From Pseudomonas jinjuensis (GTDB taxonomy: Bacteria; Pseudomonadota; Gammaproteobacteria; Pseudomonadales; Pseudomonadaceae), in the NCBI RefSeq assembly GCF_900103845.1, contig NZ_FNIJ01000006.1, forward strand, positions 186,001-250,000: a stretch of DNA of 64,000 nucleotides, given 5' to 3'. Positions 56,603 to 64,000 of the stretch are shown here, piece after piece. The first letter of the stretch is position 1; each line of letters opens with the position of its first letter. The notes beneath the pieces were generated by a model. It made no database searches. It saw nothing but the letters and a program-made list of their open reading frames with translations, and had not been told where the DNA came from. The position numbers and the translations under genes are program-made.

Positions 56603-58657
56603 ATGTACCCGTTCTTCCGCCCCCGCCCGCAGTGGGCGCTCACGCCGCTGGCCCTGGCGCTGCTCGGCAGCCTGCCGGCGTTCGCCGACGACGAGCGGCC
56701 CAGCGAGCTGGAACCGCAGATCATCACCGCCAACCCGCTGGGCAGCGATTCGCCGGCCGCTCCCGGCAGCGTGCTGCAGGGCGACGCGCTGACGCTGCGC
56801 CAGCAGGGCAGCCTGGGCGAAACCCTCAACGGCCTGCCGGGCGTGTCCTCGACCTGGTTCGGCCCCGGCGCCAGCCGGCCGATCATCCGCGGCATGGATG
56901 GCGACCGCATCCGCGTGCTGCGCAATGGCGTCGGCGCGCTGGACGCTTCGTCGCTGTCCTACGACCACGCCGTGCCGGAAGACCCGAACGCCGTGGAGCG
57001 CATCGAGGTGGTGCGCGGCCCGGCCGCCCTGCTCTACGGCGGCAACGCCATCGGCGGCGTGGTCAACAGCTTCGACAACCGCATCCCCAGCGAAGCGGTG
57101 GACGGCCTGCATGGCCGCGGCGAACTGCGCTACGGCGGCGCCGACACCACCCGCGCCGCGGCAGGCGCGCTGGAAGCCGGCGACGGCCGCTTCGCTCTGC
57201 ACCTCGACGCCGGCTCCCGCGAGTTCAACGACCTGCGTATTCCCGGCTACGCCCACTCCAGCCGCCAGCGCCAGCTCGACGGCGACACCCGCAAGCACCG
57301 CGTCGCCAACAGCGACGGCCGCCAGGACAACGGCGCGGTCGGCGGCAGCTATCACTGGGATCATGGCTACGCCGGGCTTTCCTACAGCGGCTACGACAGC
57401 AACTACGGCTCGCCCGCCGAGGATGACGTGCGCCTGAAGATGCAGCAGGACCGCTACGCCTTCGCCTCGGAAATCCGCGATCTGGAGGGTCCCTTCACCT
57501 CGCTGAAGTTCGATGCGGCCTATACGGAGTACCAGCACAAGGAGCTGGCGGACGGCGAAACCGGCACCCTGTTCAGGAACGACGGCTACGAAGGGCGCGT
57601 CGAGGCCCGCCACCGCCCGCTCGGCCCGCTGCAGGGCGTGGTCGGCGCGCAGATCGGCAACAGCCGCTTCTCCGCCCTCGGCGAGGAGGCCTTCGTGCCG
57701 CACACCGAGACCGACAGCGCGGCGCTGTTCGTGCTGGAAGAATGGAAAGCCGCCGACCGTCTGGACCTGAGCTTCGGCGGCCGCCTGGAACACAGCCGCG
57801 TCGAGCCGGACGCCAAGGGCAACGAGCGCTTCGCCGAGAACGACCGCTCGCGCAGCTTCACCGCCGGCAGCCTGTCCACCGGCGCGGTGTACCAGCTGAC
57901 GCCGGTCTGGTCGCTGGCCGCCACCCTCGCCTATACCGAACGCGCGCCGACCTTCTACGAGCTGTACGCCAACGGCCCGCATGCGGCTACCGGCACCTTC
58001 GAAGTCGGCGACGCCGACGCGGACAAGGAAAAGGCCGTCTCCACCGACCTCGCCCTGCGCTTCGACAACGGCGTGCACAAGGGCAGCGTCGGGGTCTTCT
58101 ACAGCCGCTTCTCCAACTACATCGGCCTGCTCGCCAGCGGCCGCCATCGCGACGAGGAAGGCGAGGTGGTGGACGCGGACGACGAGGAGGCGCTGCCGGA
58201 GTTCCTCTACAGCGGCGTGCGCGCGGAGTTCTACGGCGTGGAGGCGCAGGACCGCATCCACCTGCTGGAAAGCCCCTACGGCAACTTCGACCTGGAACTG
58301 TCCGGCGACTACACCCGGGCGAAGAACCGCGACAGCGGCGAACCCCTGCCGCGCATCACCCCGCTGCGCCTGAACAGCGCGCTGCTCTGGGAACTGCAGA
58401 ACTGGCAGGCGCGCCTTGAGGTGGAACACGCCGCCTCGCAGCACCGCGTGCCGGAAAACGAACTGCCCAGCGACGGCTACACCACCCTCGGCGCCAGCCT
58501 GGGCTACCGCTTCGCGGTCGGCGGCAGCGACTGGCTGGCCTTCGTCAAGGGCGACAACCTCACCGACCAGACCGTGCGCTACGCCAGCTCGATCCTGCGC
58601 GACAGCGTGCCGGCGCCGGGACGGGGCATCGAGGCGGGGGTGAAGGTGGCGTTCTGA
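56603..58657 (+). CDS. znuD: TonB-dependent outer membrane receptor, ZnuD-like (zinc uptake)
   Basis: A 684-residue TonB-dependent receptor. Signal peptide ALTPLALALLGSLPAFA|DD; plug domain about 35-150 (LGETLNGLPGVSSTWFGPGA, SRPIIRGMDGDRIRVLRNG, PAALLYGGNAIGGVVN); beta-barrel ending GIEAGVKVAF with terminal Phe. The pattern SYDHAVPEDPNAVERIEVVRG and the acidic/His loops (YANGPHAATGTFEVGDADAD, RHRDEEGEVVDADDEE) are typical of ZnuD-type zinc receptors. The Zur box upstream supports repression by zinc. In P. aeruginosa the equivalent receptor also lies between putA and pruR. The symbol rests on family and operator, not on an assay. Confidence 0.85.
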   Translation: MYPFFRPRPQWALTPLALALLGSLPAFADDERPSELEPQIITANPLGSDSPAAPGSVLQGDALTLRQQGSLGETLNGLPGVSSTWFGPGASRPIIRGMDGDRIRVLRNGVGALDASSLSYDHAVPEDPNAVERIEVVRGPAALLYGGNAIGGVVNSFDNRIPSEAVDGLHGRGELRYGGADTTRAAAGALEAGDGRFALHLDAGSREFNDLRIPGYAHSSRQRQLDGDTRKHRVANSDGRQDNGAVGGSYHWDHGYAGLSYSGYDSNYGSPAEDDVRLKMQQDRYAFASEIRDLEGPFTSLKFDAAYTEYQHKELADGETGTLFRNDGYEGRVEARHRPLGPLQGVVGAQIGNSRFSALGEEAFVPHTETDSAALFVLEEWKAADRLDLSFGGRLEHSRVEPDAKGNERFAENDRSRSFTAGSLSTGAVYQLTPVWSLAATLAYTERAPTFYELYANGPHAATGTFEVGDADADKEKAVSTDLALRFDNGVHKGSVGVFYSRFSNYIGLLASGRHRDEEGEVVDADDEEALPEFLYSGVRAEFYGVEAQDRIHLLESPYGNFDLELSGDYTRAKNRDSGEPLPRITPLRLNSALLWELQNWQARLEVEHAASQHRVPENELPSDGYTTLGASLGYRFAVGGSDWLAFVKGDNLTDQTVRYASSILRDSVPAPGRGIEAGVKVAF

Positions 58658-58688
58658 GGTTCAGCGGTCAGGGATGACCGCCGCTTCA

Positions 58689-58757
58689 ATTCGCGAGCAA
58701 GCTCGCTCCTACACGAGAGCGCAACCTGATCCTGTAGGAACGAGCTTGCTCGCGAAG
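58689..58757. repeat. REP pair (REPIN-like), AGCTTGCT type
   Basis: ATTCGCGAGCAAGCTCGCTC starting at 58689 and inverted TGTAGGAACGAGCTTGCTCG starting at 58733 lie between the convergent receptor and pruR genes. Confidence 0.88.
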
Positions 58758-58783
58758 CTTTTCATCAATCTCACGCTCGTGCG

Positions 58784-59533
58784 TCATCCCCGCCGCAGGG
58801 ACTTCGGCGTCAGCCCCAGGTACCGCCGCATCGCCGTGGTCAGCGCGCTCTGACTGGAGAAACCGCACTCCCCCGCCACCCGCACCAGCGGCAGGTCGCT
58901 TTCCCGCAGCAGGCGCGCGGCGTTGTCCAGGCGCAGCTTGAGCAGGTACTGGTGCGGCGTGAGGCCGACCGTATCCTTGAACTGCGCGTGGAAGTGGCTG
59001 GGACTTAGGCAGGCCACCTGGGCCAGTTCGGCGACGGTGATGCGCCGCGCCAGGTTGCCGAGGATGTGCGCGTCGATGCGCTCCATCTCCAGCGGCCCGC
59101 TGGGCAGCGGCGACTGCTCGCCGAACAGGCGCAGGTGCAGCGCGCGGATCAGCACGCCGCCGAGGGCGCGCGCCAGCAGCGGATCGTTGCCGTAGCGGGC
59201 GATCTCGGCGCCGGCGTAGCTGAGCAGGTTCTGGAAGTCGGCATCCAGGGTCGGGTAGCGCGGTGCCTCGAACAGGTGCGCGAGCAGGGCGCGGTCCTCG
59301 GTGCTGGTGCCGCCCTCGTCGAGGTCGATGATCAGCATACGGTTGTCGCCGACCCCGGCGAACACGTGCCCGGCATCGCCCGGCACCAGGCAGGCGCGCA
59401 TCCGGCAGACCTCGCCGCCCCGGCCTTCCACCTCGAATTCGGCGCGCCCGCTCAGCGACATCACCAGTTGATGGTGGTCGTGGGCATGGGTATGCGACTG
59501 GTCGGAAAGGTGGGCGAGGCGGGTTTCGAACAT
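58784..59533 (-). CDS. pruR: AraC-family regulator of proline utilisation
   Basis: A 249-residue AraC-type activator: a cupin-like N-terminal domain with a His-rich start (SDQSHTHAHDHHQLVMSLSG) and a C-terminal double HTH (ITVAELAQVACLSPSHFHAQ and LPLVRVAGECGFSSQSALTT). In P. aeruginosa PruR activates putA and putP in response to proline and lies in this same neighbourhood. Here it is separated from putA by the zinc receptor gene and points toward it across a REP pair. The ATG at 59533 matches the expected N-terminus. Divergent from asrA. Confidence 0.88.
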   Translation of the reverse strand: MFETRLAHLSDQSHTHAHDHHQLVMSLSGRAEFEVEGRGGEVCRMRACLVPGDAGHVFAGVGDNRMLIIDLDEGGTSTEDRALLAHLFEAPRYPTLDADFQNLLSYAGAEIARYGNDPLLARALGGVLIRALHLRLFGEQSPLPSGPLEMERIDAHILGNLARRITVAELAQVACLSPSHFHAQFKDTVGLTPHQYLLKLRLDNAARLLRESDLPLVRVAGECGFSSQSALTTAMRRYLGLTPKSLRRG

Positions 59534-59691
59534 GGCGTGGGATTGTTCAAATTTTGCGCACTTTACTCGACTTCACTCCCCCTGCCCAGCCTTCTCCCAC
59601 AACTGGAACCGAAGTCTCGGACGTGCCAGGGATTGAAACCCTTCGCCGCTTTCCCCATCTAGACTGACAAGTCCAATCAGTCAGGTGCCTC

Positions 59692-62091
59692 ATGAGCGAC
59701 CAAGACGAGATTCACGATATCCATAGCGCGGAGGAAGTCCTCCCCACCGGCCTGGCGCTGCCGGGGCAGAATCTGCCCCACGCCGTCTATGTGATCCCGA
59801 TCCACAACCGCCCGTTCTTCCCGGCGCAGGTGCTGCCGGTGATCGTCAACGAGGAACCCTGGGCGGAAACCCTGGAGCTGGTCGCCAAGACCGAGCATCA
59901 CTGCCTGGCGCTGTTCTTCATGGACAATCCGCCGGAAGACCCGCGCCACTTCGACCCGAACACCCTGCCCGACCACGGCACCCTGGTGCGCGTGCACCAT
60001 GCCAGCCGCGAAGGCGGCAAGCTGCAGTTCGTCGCCCAGGGCCTGGCACGGGTGCGCGTGCGCGGCTGGATCAAGCGCCATCGCCCGCCGTTCCTGGTCG
60101 AGGTGGACTACCCGCATACGCCCATCGACACCAGCGACGAGGTGAAGGCCTACGGCATGGCCCTGATCAACGCGATCAAGGAACTGCTGCCGCTCAACCC
60201 GCTGTACAGCGAAGAGCTGAAGAACTACCTGAACCGCTTCAACCCCAACGACCCGTCGCCGCTGACCGACTTCGCCGCCGCGCTGACCACCGCGCCGGGC
60301 AAGGAACTGCAGGAAGTGCTGGACTGCGTGCCGGTGCTCAAGCGCATGGAGAAGGTCCTGCCGCTGCTGCGCAAGGAGGTGGAAGTCGCGCGCCTGCAGA
60401 AGGAGCTGTCCGCCGAGGTCAACCGGCAGATCGGCGAGCGCCAGCGCGAGTTCTTCCTCAGGGAACAGCTGAAGATCATCCAGCAGGAGCTGGGCATCAC
60501 CAAGGACGACAAGAGCGCCGATACCGACGAATTCCGCGCCCGCCTGGAGGGCAAGGTGCTGCCCGAGCAGGCGCAGAAGCGCATCGACGAGGAAATGAAC
60601 AAGCTGTCGATCCTCGAGACCGGCTCGCCGGAGTACGCGGTCACCCGCAATTACCTGGACTGGGCGACCTCGGTACCCTGGGGCGTGCTGGGCAAGGACA
60701 AGCTCGACCTCCGGCACGCGCGCAAGGTGCTGGACAAGCACCACGCCGGCCTCGACGACGTGAAGAACCGCATCCTCGAATTCCTCGCCGTGGGCGCCTT
60801 CAAGGGCGAGATCGCCGGCTCCATCGTGCTGCTGGTGGGTCCACCCGGGGTGGGCAAGACCAGCATCGGCAAGTCCATCGCCGAAAGCCTCGGCCGGCCG
60901 TTCTACCGCTTCAGCGTCGGCGGCATGCGCGACGAGGCGGAAATCAAGGGCCACCGCCGCACCTACATCGGCGCCCTGCCCGGCAAGCTGGTGCAGGCGC
61001 TGAAGGAGGTCGAGGTGATGAACCCGGTGATCATGCTCGACGAGATCGACAAGCTCGGCAGCAGCTACCAGGGCGACCCGGCCTCGGCGCTGCTGGAGAC
61101 CCTCGATCCGGAGCAGAACGTCGAGTTCCTCGACCACTACCTGGACCTGCGCCTGGACCTGTCCAAGGTGCTGTTCGTCTGCACCGCCAACACCCTGGAC
61201 TCGATCCCCGGGCCGCTGCTCGACCGCATGGAGGTCATCCGCCTGGCCGGCTACCTCGGCGAGGAGAAGCTGGCCATCGCCAAGCGCCACCTGTGGCCGA
61301 AGCAGCTGGAAAAGGCCGGCGTGCCGAAGCAGCGCCTGTCGATCAACGACGCCGCGCTGAAGACGGTGATCGAGGGCTATGCCCGCGAGGCCGGCGTGCG
61401 CCAGCTGGAAAAGCAGCTCGGCAAGCTGGTGCGCAAGTCGGTGGTCAAGCTGCTCGAAGATCCGCAACTGAACCTGAAAATTGGCGCCAAGGATCTGGAC
61501 GAACTGCTCGGCAAGCCGGTGTTCCGCACCGAGCAGGTGCTCAGCGGCGTCGGCGTCATCACCGGCCTGGCCTGGACCAGCATGGGCGGCGCCACCCTGC
61601 CGATCGAGGCGACGCGCATCCATACGCTGAACCGCGGCTTCAAGCTCACCGGCCAGCTCGGCGAGGTGATGAAGGAATCCGCGGAAATCGCCTACAGCTA
61701 CGTCAGCTCGCACCTGAAGAAATTCGGCGGCGATCCGGCCTTCTTCGACCAGGCCTTCGTCCACCTGCACGTGCCGGAAGGCGCCACGCCGAAGGACGGC
61801 CCCAGCGCCGGCATCACCATGGCCAGCGCCCTGCTGTCCCTGGCGCGCAGCCAGGCGCCGAAGAAGGGCGTGGCGATGACCGGCGAGCTGACCCTCACCG
61901 GGCACGTGCTGCCGATCGGCGGGGTGCGCGAGAAGGTGATCGCGGCGCGGCGGCAGAAGATCTTCGAGCTGATCCTGCCGGAACCCAACCGCGGCGACTT
62001 CGAGGAACTGCCGGAGTACCTGAAGGAGGGCCTGACCGTGCACTTCGCGCGGCGCTTCTCCGACGTGGCGAAGATCCTGTTCCCCGCCTGA
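59692..62091 (+). CDS. asrA: Lon-like ATP-dependent protease AsrA
   Basis: A 799-residue Lon-family protease. N-terminal substrate domain (LPHAVYVIPIHNRPFFPAQV), coiled coil at about 230-290, AAA+ domain with Walker A GPPGVGKTSIGKS and Walker B VIMLDEID, and a serine-lysine protease domain with the Ser in DGPSAGITMASAL and the Lys in GGVREKVIAARR. In P. aeruginosa AsrA is a second Lon-type protease induced by aminoglycosides and linked to the heat-shock response. The gene lies next to icp and pruR as in that species. The start at 59692 follows AGTCAGGTGCCTC. Confidence 0.93.
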   Translation: MSDQDEIHDIHSAEEVLPTGLALPGQNLPHAVYVIPIHNRPFFPAQVLPVIVNEEPWAETLELVAKTEHHCLALFFMDNPPEDPRHFDPNTLPDHGTLVRVHHASREGGKLQFVAQGLARVRVRGWIKRHRPPFLVEVDYPHTPIDTSDEVKAYGMALINAIKELLPLNPLYSEELKNYLNRFNPNDPSPLTDFAAALTTAPGKELQEVLDCVPVLKRMEKVLPLLRKEVEVARLQKELSAEVNRQIGERQREFFLREQLKIIQQELGITKDDKSADTDEFRARLEGKVLPEQAQKRIDEEMNKLSILETGSPEYAVTRNYLDWATSVPWGVLGKDKLDLRHARKVLDKHHAGLDDVKNRILEFLAVGAFKGEIAGSIVLLVGPPGVGKTSIGKSIAESLGRPFYRFSVGGMRDEAEIKGHRRTYIGALPGKLVQALKEVEVMNPVIMLDEIDKLGSSYQGDPASALLETLDPEQNVEFLDHYLDLRLDLSKVLFVCTANTLDSIPGPLLDRMEVIRLAGYLGEEKLAIAKRHLWPKQLEKAGVPKQRLSINDAALKTVIEGYAREAGVRQLEKQLGKLVRKSVVKLLEDPQLNLKIGAKDLDELLGKPVFRTEQVLSGVGVITGLAWTSMGGATLPIEATRIHTLNRGFKLTGQLGEVMKESAEIAYSYVSSHLKKFGGDPAFFDQAFVHLHVPEGATPKDGPSAGITMASALLSLARSQAPKKGVAMTGELTLTGHVLPIGGVREKVIAARRQKIFELILPEPNRGDFEELPEYLKEGLTVHFARRFSDVAKILFPA

Positions 62092-62202
62092 TGCCCGTGG
62101 CGGACAGGGCGGATTTCCCCCGCCCTGCCGCCGCAGCGGTTGACCGGATGTCGCTGCCTGCGCTAATCCTGCCGGTCCGTCCGCTCGAAACCGGGAGTCG
62201 TC

Positions 62203-62598
62203 ATGCCGCCGCTACGCCTGTTCCTGCCCCTCGCCACCCTGCTGCTCGGCGCCTGCGCCAGCCAGCCCGATCCCGTGGTCACGCTGGACGACGACCGCGA
62301 CTGCACGCCGCTGGAGCTTCACCAGGGGCAGGCCCTGGTGCTGACCCTGCCGAGCAATCCCACCACCGGCTACCGCTGGGAGGTGCGCGACGCCGCCGGC
62401 GCCGTGCTGCGCAGCCTGAGCCCCGAGGTGTACAGCAACCGCGGCGATTCCGGGGTGGTCGGCGAGGATGGCGAGTCGACCTGGCGCTTCCGCGTCGCCG
62501 AGGCCGGCGAGGCGCACCTGCGCCTGGCCTATCACCGCCCGTGGGAGCCCGATGCCGCTCCGGCCAGGGTTTTCGACTGCGCGATCAAGGTGCGCTGA
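62203..62598 (+). CDS. icp: chagasin/ICP-type cysteine peptidase inhibitor lipoprotein
   Basis: A 131-residue inhibitor of papain-family peptidases. The lipoprotein signal is LATLLLGAC with mature Cys at about residue 18. The three inhibitory loops of the chagasin family are present: SNPTTGYRWEV, the Gly/Asp-rich DSGVVGEDGES loop (second), and HRPWEP (third). It likely sits in the periplasm or outer membrane inner leaflet. It follows asrA by about 110 bp on the same strand, in the P. aeruginosa gene order. Confidence 0.88.
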   Translation: MPPLRLFLPLATLLLGACASQPDPVVTLDDDRDCTPLELHQGQALVLTLPSNPTTGYRWEVRDAAGAVLRSLSPEVYSNRGDSGVVGEDGESTWRFRVAEAGEAHLRLAYHRPWEPDAAPARVFDCAIKVR

Positions 62599-62710
62599 CG
62601 GGCCGATTCCCGCCCGTCGGCGCCCCGCTTCCACCGGTCTGGAGGCGCGCAAGACAGGGCGGATCACGCATACCGGAATTGTCTAATCGAAAAAGCGTCA
62701 GGGCTCACAC

Positions 62711-62735
62711 CCCTTGCAGAAAAGTCCTGCAAGGG
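62711..62735. other. intergenic hairpin between icp and the next lipoprotein gene
   Basis: CCCTTGCAG at 62711-62719 and CTGCAAGGG at 62727-62735 form a perfect 9-bp stem with a 7-base loop AAAAGTC. No T-run follows on either strand. It could be a 3-prime end of icp mRNA or a leader of the following gene. Confidence 0.5.
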
Positions 62736-62785
62736 AGGGGACGATCGACTATATGAAATACTGAAGATTCGAATGGAGGCGACCC

Positions 62786-63358
62786 ATGCGTGCAGTTGTC
62801 CGTGTTGCGTTGTTGCTCGTCGCCTGCCTGACGGTCTCCGCCTGTGGAAGCCTGCTGCCGAGCGAACGCGCAGAAGTGCAATCGCCCTTTCTCGACTACC
62901 AGGATGCCGAACACCGCTTCTCCCAGGTGAACCCTGGCTCGACCACCCGTTCCCAGCTCTACGCACTGGGTTTCGATCCGCTCGCCCAGGGCAACGCCAA
63001 GATGCTGTCGTTCATCGACGTGCGCCTGCTGTTCGTGCAGCCCAACATTCCCATCGACTACCTGCCCGACGGCCTGGTCAAGTGCCTGCAGGCGAAGGAT
63101 CGCTGCGTCGGCTATGCCTTCGATTTCAGCAAGACCAACAGCCAGCGCGTCGGCAGTTTCTGGGCCGACGTCTTCAACTTCCGCAAGCGCCGTGAAGTCC
63201 AGGGCTGGTCGTTTCGTTCGGTATTCGTGCTGATCGACGACGTCGTGGTGCACAAGGTCAGCAACGGCGAACCGAATATCCGCAAGGTAGAGGACAGGAA
63301 GAACCCGCTCGGCCCGCTGCAGGGCGCCGGGGAATTCTTCTCCGATCAGCTCAAATAG
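62786..63358 (+). CDS. outer-membrane lipoprotein of unknown function
   Basis: A 190-residue lipoprotein with signal VALLLVACLTVSAC|G, lipobox VSAC. The mature part reads SPFLDYQDAEHRFSQVNPGS, VDYLPDGLVKCLQAKDRCVG-type segments (IDYLPDGLVKCLQAKDRC) with two Cys, and WADVFNFRKRREVQGWSFRS. It follows icp on the same strand, the position of the PA0777-type hypothetical in P. aeruginosa. I do not know a function. The ATG at 62786 follows GGAGGCGACCC. Confidence 0.75.
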   Translation: MRAVVRVALLLVACLTVSACGSLLPSERAEVQSPFLDYQDAEHRFSQVNPGSTTRSQLYALGFDPLAQGNAKMLSFIDVRLLFVQPNIPIDYLPDGLVKCLQAKDRCVGYAFDFSKTNSQRVGSFWADVFNFRKRREVQGWSFRSVFVLIDDVVVHKVSNGEPNIRKVEDRKNPLGPLQGAGEFFSDQLK

Positions 63359-63468
63359 CCGGAGTTCGTCGCCTGGCGGTTGGGCGACCTCCAGTGCTCG
63401 GCTACAATGCGCAGCCTCTGCGCGGCCGCTGACGGCCGCCCTGCTCCACCGTACCGAGGCACCCCCGC

Positions 63469-64000
63469 GTGAGCGAACCAGACCGCATCTTCGCCCAGCC
63501 CCAGCAGCACGTCCCCGACTTCACCTTCAACGAGGACGTGGTGCGCGTATTCCCGGACATGATCAAGCGTTCGGCGCCGGGCTACCCGACCATCGTCGAG
63601 AACATCGGCCTCCTTGGCGCGCATTTCGCCCAGCCCGGCAGCGTGCTCTACGACCTCGGCTGCTCGCTGGGCGCGGTGAGCCAGGCGCTGCGCCGCCACG
63701 TCAGGACCGAAGGCTGCCGGGTGGTCGGCGTGGACAACTCCAGCGCGATGATCCAGCGCTGCCGCGAGTACATGCTGGCGCAGGACTCGATGTTCCAGGA
63801 GCTGCTGCCCATCGAGCTGATCGAGGCGGATATCCTCGCCCTCGATTTCCAGCCCTGCTCGGTGGTGGCGCTGAACTTCACCCTGCAGTTCATCGCCCCG
63901 GAACAGCGCCTGGAGCTGCTCGCCCGCATCCGCCGCAGCCTGCTCCCGGGCGGCGCGCTGATCCTCTCGGAAAAGCTGCGCTTCGCCGATGCCGAAGAGC
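63469..64000 (+). CDS. cmoA: carboxy-S-adenosyl-L-methionine synthase CmoA, N-terminal part (cut by window edge)
   Basis: The first 177 codons of CmoA, which makes carboxy-SAM from SAM and prephenate for CmoB, giving 5-carboxymethoxyuridine (cmo5U34) in tRNA. Visible: [20 protein letters not shown] at the N-terminus, the SAM motif [20 protein letters not shown], and the acidic end of the second strand [18 protein letters not shown]. The pattern [20 protein letters not shown] is diagnostic for CmoA over generic methyltransferases. The start is the GTG at 63469; the remainder lies past the window, where cmoB is usually next. Confidence 0.92.
   Translation, partial: MSEPDRIFAQPQQHVPDFTFNEDVVRVFPDMIKRSAPGYPTIVENIGLLGAHFAQPGSVLYDLGCSLGAVSQALRRHVRTEGCRVVGVDNSSAMIQRCREYMLAQDSMFQELLPIELIEADILALDFQPCSVVALNFTLQFIAPEQRLELLARIRRSLLPGGALILSEKLRFADAEE

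Overview
The window is high-GC, gene-dense proteobacterial chromosome that reads as Pseudomonas, close to but probably not P. aeruginosa. Support for this: an argF/ABC-ATPase pair, a glpK-glpR-glpD block, a divergent metE/metR pair, a putP-putA-TonB receptor-pruR-asrA-icp block in P. aeruginosa-like order, and many Pseudomonas-type REP palindromes (GTAGGAGCGAGCTTGCTCGC and relatives). These blocks come from separate parts of the P. aeruginosa map as I remember it, and they are interleaved with catabolic clusters typical of the more metabolically diverse members of that group. No rRNA, tRNA, CRISPR array, prophage or insertion sequence was recognised.

Layout. 1-2 kb: the N-terminal part of a molybdopterin oxidoreductase and a small lipoprotein. 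2.0-4.5 kb: an overlapping five-gene operon of type IV minor pilins or pseudopilins with no motor, secretin or PilY1 beside it. 5-7.2 kb: argF, with a candidate ArgR-controlled promoter, and an iron-type ABC ATPase. 7.5-13.9 kb: a PhzF-like epimerase, a YbaK deacylase, then glpK, a Mut7-C protein, glpR and glpD; glpF is absent. 13.9-23 kb: an XRE-PAS-PAS regulator and a carnitine catabolic locus. It has a CntA/CntB Rieske monooxygenase, an aldehyde dehydrogenase, a BCCT carrier, a D-malate/tartrate dehydrogenase and a DmlR-like LysR. Together these would import carnitine, split it into trimethylamine and malic semialdehyde, and take the C4 part through malate to pyruvate. A shared 26-bp sequence lies in front of both the carrier and the oxygenase genes. 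23-28.2 kb: a periplasmic hydrolase, a small membrane protein, and metE/metR.

28.3-38.9 kb: a complete-looking dicarboxylate (adipate-like) beta-oxidation cluster. It contains an OprD-type porin, 3-oxoadipyl-CoA-type thiolase, fused 3-hydroxyacyl-CoA dehydrogenase, enoyl-CoA hydratase, class III CoA-transferase, acyl-CoA dehydrogenase, a divergent LysR with a textbook LTTR palindrome, and an MHS-type MFS carrier. 39-44 kb: L-serine dehydratase, an FMN glutamate-synthase-like protein, an NTF2-like protein, an aldo/keto reductase and a VOC protein. 44-47.4 kb: a dense repeat patch, an AAT-family amino acid permease with a structured leader, a LysE exporter and a small secreted protein. 47.6-51 kb: a large, divergent class A penicillin-binding protein and a VF530 protein. 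51-59.5 kb: proline utilisation (putP, putA, pruR) around a ZnuD-like TonB receptor with a near-perfect Zur box. 59.7-64 kb: the Lon-like protease AsrA, a chagasin-type inhibitor, a lipoprotein and the start of cmoA.

Most of the window is ordinary metabolism. The less ordinary items are the orphan pilin operon, the carnitine locus with its repeated operator candidate, the enlarged PBP with an apparently altered glycosyltransferase motif, the Mut7-C gene placed in the glycerol operon, and the structured permease leader.
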